Shown here: in pieces, positions 60,801-64,000 of the stretch | Layout: each line of letters begins with the position of its first letter | Numbering within the stretch: the stretch's first letter is position 1 | Origin: Ceratothoa steindachneri | Taxonomy: Eukaryota; Arthropoda; Malacostraca; Isopoda; Cymothoidae | Direction of reading: 5' to 3' | Assembly: GCA_963969495.1 (NCBI GenBank) | Contig: OZ018321.1 | Coordinates: 123,216,021 to 123,280,020 of the forward strand | Length of the DNA: 64,000 nucleotides | The notes under the pieces: generated by a model | What the model saw: only the letters and a program-made list of their open reading frames with translations | Databases searched by the model: none | Told to the model about the DNA's origin: nothing | Program-made: the position numbers and the translations under genes

Positions 60801-61340
60801 AAGTCAAAAGAGTTGGAGTGAAAAAGATCTATTTTTTTCAAAAAATGGAAGGGATAGGGGAGATTCTTTCTTGTCCTCTAACAACTAACTCGGGCGTAAG
60901 AGCAGAGGTTCACAAAAAAACAACCTTATGCTCTTTCCATAATAACTGCAAATAAAATTTACTGAATTCTAATTGAGAATTGTTCTATTTTACAAGTGAT
61001 TTTAAATCGTTTGATAACAGCAATATATGCAGGTGATCTTAACATCTTTTGAATGTGTATATAATTAATTTCATCTAAAAGCATGAGGATCTCGCAAGAG
61101 AAGCATACTATTTGAAAGGAAAAAATATATATACTTTTTCAATCTGGGCATAAAGTTGGCATATAACAAACTACTATAGGTTTCTGTTCTCCCTAAATGA
61201 GAAAAATGAGTGAGATACAACATTAATCAAGGCATCTCGTACTGGTTAGGTTTGGAATAAAAGTAGAATTAAAGTATTTTGGTGGTTAAATGAAAAGTGA
61301 ACTTAAGTACACTTTAAATACACATAGAGTTTTTCTCCTA
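57806..61340. other. Unassigned AT-rich sequence
   Basis: The longest stretch here without a recognised element. T-rich from 58.1 to 59.6 kb. Short frames only (58306-58112 minus, 60661-60888 plus). A C10 run lies at 60732-60743. No gene called. Confidence 0.45.
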
Positions 61341-61344
61341 GTCT

Positions 61345-61945
61345 TAGATTAGACAAGTGCAAGGTGATGTACATTGTTCACACTAGCTCTAAGAAAGATC
61401 TTTTTCAGTTGACCAAACTGGAAAAAGATTTAGTCGATCAGACGATTAGCGACTCGAAGTTTTCCAGGCAGTGCGCTAAGGTAGCAAAAATAGCACATAT
61501 AAATAGGCAACTCCGTTTCTGAAACAAAGAGAATGTGCTTACCATGTCCAACTCTCTACTATTCTGGGAGTAAATAGAATACGCCCTAAAATTCTAGGCT
61601 CTAACAATCCGTAAAAACATTTATTTCGCCAGAACGTGTTCAGGCCATGTCCAGTAAACAAATTCGGTCGTTTAGGCACCAAGCATACTAGCCAGGGCTA
61701 CGAGAATCTAGACTGTTATCTTTATAGATGTGCCGTATACGTAGCCAGCTTATGAAGATATCTAAGATCATGAGAGGAGTTGGAGCTATGGAATACATGA
61801 AGTGGTTCGCGTTGAACAGGAAACCCATGCTCAAACATGGTTGTATTCAGCTCAATTTCGGACTAGCGTTTGCGTGCAAATTTTTTACGGAGGTGGTGAA
61901 AGTTTATCATTTAAAAAGTTCTAATCTCGGATGGACAAAATAGTT
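61345..61945 (+). pseudogene. LINE ORF2 C-terminal fragment
   Basis: The plus strand reads RLDKCKVMYIVHTSSKKDLF, LEKDLVDQTISDSKFSRQCA, KVAKIAHINRQL (61347-61520), then IEYALKF and RKNI. From 61728 an open frame reads CRIRSQLMKISKIMRGVGAM and CIQLNFGLAFACKFFTEVVK. This matches the stretch from the KCKVMHxG and EKDLGVxVD blocks through RGDLIExFKI to NFFTxRVVxxWN of CR1/L2-like LINEs. The second part remains open for 71 codons. RT palm and endonuclease are absent, a typical 5'-truncated insertion. Confidence 0.7.
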
Positions 61946-62486
61946 TACTAGTGCCTCTTTCGGATTGAACCAAATGTCTTTTGAGGTACCTATATTCCGA
62001 TTGAGTCTTTCTTTTATTCCTCTCTCTCTTTCAGTTTTCAGAGAGTTCGCTCCTTACCAGTCCTTCTGATGATAAACTGTTTACTTGAATTAAATATCAT
62101 TTCTTAATAGCATCTACAAAATATCACCAATTTGGAATGGCTAGCACTACAGTAAATGTGTTTAAGAATAGAAACGATAACTATTACATTAAATTCTTTA
62201 TATACATCTTATCTTTCTCTAGCCTTACTATTCCTTTCATTTCCATCATTCACCCTCATTTTTTATGTAGGCTGGAGTGGATCTTATGATCTTTGCTGGT
62301 TCGTAATTATGTAAAATGACACAAAAGTCTTCTCCTTAACTGCCCTAAATACACACATACATAAAACACAAAATAAATCACCTAACTGGTGACCTGTGGA
62401 CAACTCGGAATATGTGGTGGCGTTCCTGGCGTTCAAAGGCCTCACTGGTGAGAGGTAGCGAGGCAAAAGTATAAAGTAACCATGTC
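61946..62486. other. Unassigned sequence
   Basis: No gene recognised. The 60-codon minus frame at 62466-62284 has no motif. Confidence 0.4.
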
Positions 62487-62488
62487 AA

Positions 62489-63527
62489 ACTAAAGAAATG
62501 TCCGATTTTAAGGTACGAGTATATATTAAAAATTAAAAGAACTGAGTGTGGAAATATTTATCCATAAACGTAAACCACATTGCTTACTGGAATATCATTC
62601 TATCTGTTATGAAACATATAAATGCCACGCTTGTAAACTTATTTAGGTTTTGATGCAAAATATGAATACAATTCGTTTTAAACCTCTTTTCTTAATGTCA
62701 ATTTATGGCCATTTAAATGGTTCTGTAATCCCCTAATCATGAAATAATCAGAAGTAGGAAGGTTAGAAGAATATGAAGGATGAAGCAATATTTTCAACCG
62801 AGCACCTTCAAGAGATATTTGGTTATTCTACCTTAAGAGGACTGGTATTATGATGATAGAAGATTCACTATTTCTGATGACTAAGGACGGTCACATTTGC
62901 CCTAAAATGCCTTTAAAACTACAAAGCTGATTGCAGTAGAGATTAAAATTAATTGTTTAATTGTTATCTCCCAATTCGTAATTGACAATTCGTTCAATAT
63001 TCGTCCATAAAATCAACACGATCTTCTTTTCTTTGCATGAAGTCCTCCTCACTGGAACTTTTCGAATTCTTTTTAGTTGACATAGTACAGTCTTAAGGGA
63101 TACGTTAAATTGTTCTGCTAGTTTCGTCCAGGGTGTATTATTATTTGCTGAGACAAGAGCTTTTACCTCTTCAGAATCAATTATTTTAGACAAATCCTCA
63201 CCACGGCAAAAGCAAAACCTCCTCCTGCAACTTCTTTCCTTTAAGGTATCATCCCCATAAGAGCTCTGAATGAATTTTTCGGCTGTATTTACAACGACTT
63301 CTTCAGGAACCTCATAGAATAAAACATGTCTAACGTGATCTTTAGATAAGATCAAAATAGGAATGAATACCGAAGAAGGTTATGACCAATATTTTATATT
63401 TTCTAAAAGATTAAAGTAAATATTACTCATTGTAGTATTCCTTAACGATAAAAAGTGTTACTACCTTAAGAAATGCTATCTAAATCTTTATTCTATAAAA
63501 TCAGACATTAAGTTCATTCCAACCGGA
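62489..63527 (-). mobile_element. Mariner element, copy 2, both ends present
   Basis: 1039 bp flanked by TA (62487-62488 and 63528-63529). Left end ACCATGTCAAACTAAAGAAA then TGTCCGATTTT; the right end, inverted, is TCCGGTTGGAATGAACTTAA then TGTCTGATTTT, and they match in the inner half. Copy 1 at 24977 has the same left end (CAGGTTAGAATGAAAGTAAT). The element is about 250 bp shorter than a usual mariner, so it has an internal deletion. Confidence 0.75.
62600..63355 (-). pseudogene. Mariner transposase, N-terminal half readable
   Basis: The start at 63355 gives MILSKDHVRHVLFYEVPEEV, then AEKFIQSSYGDDTLKERSCR and RFCFCRGEDLSKIIDSEEVK, ALVSANNNTPWTKLAEQFNV: the paired HTH of a mariner with the usual KDHIRHxLLYEF start. 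The frame ends at 62957; frameshifted matches continue, including KKDRVDFMDEYRTNC. The central catalytic region is absent. Near 62620-62650 KRGIYMFHNR could be the C-terminal RGIxxLxxRW. Confidence 0.75.
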
Positions 63528-63529
63528 TA

Positions 63530-64000
63530 TCATCATACATATATCAATTAAATGAATTGAGATTTCATTGGAAACACATTTCATATGTACTATATTTCTA
63601 TTTTTGAATTGCCATACACAATACACAGTTTACTTCCGTTAATCATACAAATGACGATTCATTAAACAGAGAGAATTAGAAAGCGAAATGGAAAAAATAA
63701 ACAAACAATATTCTAAGAAGAAGGCAACAACAAACCAAAGAATATTGCGTTTTTAATAGTGGTATTAATTATCTCTTGCCTCATTCACACTTGTTAATTT
63801 TATCAGTAAATATGAAGATGTTTCTTTATGAAAGACGTTGTATTGATCCGAGGTGTATAATACCAGTAGACCGTATCGAGAGTAATATTATTTGTCGAAA
63901 AAGGGAATGACAGAATTTACCTCCTTCATCCTTTATTTTAAACTAACTGCTTATTTTGAGTTGAGCAAACACTGATGCTCCTGACACGAACATTGTGAGA
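63530..64000. other. AT-rich sequence, nothing recognised
   Basis: No gene or repeat recognised up to the window end. Confidence 0.4.

Overview
The window is an AT-rich stretch of a eukaryotic, almost certainly invertebrate, nuclear genome. No open reading frame looks like an intact host gene. Nearly everything recognisable is a decayed transposable element, often one inserted into another. The mix is CR1/L2-like LINEs, Penelope-like elements (PLEs) with GIY-YIG domains, Ty3/Gypsy and probable BEL/Pao LTR elements, mariner and Tc1 transposons, and long (AT)n tracts. This fits a mollusc (a cephalopod, for example) or an arthropod such as a crustacean or chelicerate. The sequence alone does not settle which.

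Layout. 0-3.3 kb: a plus-strand LINE split by a 1.2 kb insertion that carries (CT)n. 4.7-6.4 kb: decayed copy A of an unnamed transposon-like protein family. 7.9-12.7 kb: three PLE copies (plus, minus, plus). 12.7-15.1 kb: a minus-strand Gypsy element with gag and integrase but no reverse transcriptase. 16-24 kb: mostly unclassified dispersed and tandem repeats plus two (AT)n tracts. 25-29 kb: a mariner with a nested repeat, a Tc1 fragment and an end-to-end Tc1 element (27691-29040). 29.4-32.7 kb: low-complexity DNA, a 72-bp tandem repeat and a LINE ORF1 with an SGNH-like domain. 33.1-33.4 kb: a large foldback between two (AT)n arrays. 33.8-38.3 kb: two LINEs head to head, one split by a clean 1.3 kb solo LTR with a 5-bp target duplication. 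39.4-44.6 kb: a nearly full-length minus-strand LINE, itself interrupted. 48-52.5 kb: a probable BEL/Pao remnant. 53.9-55.8 kb: copy B of the unnamed family, with an internally deleted mariner inside it. 61.3-63.5 kb: a LINE tail and a second mariner of the same family as the one at 25 kb.

Nothing works as a pathway here. What the window records is a series of insertions: LINEs, PLEs and the unnamed family are the older substrate, and LTR elements, mariners and microsatellite expansions were added later. The items most worth a second look are the unnamed two-copy family, a recurring ribozyme-like tail motif linked to PLEs, the (AT)n-flanked foldback, and several repeat families with no recognised class.
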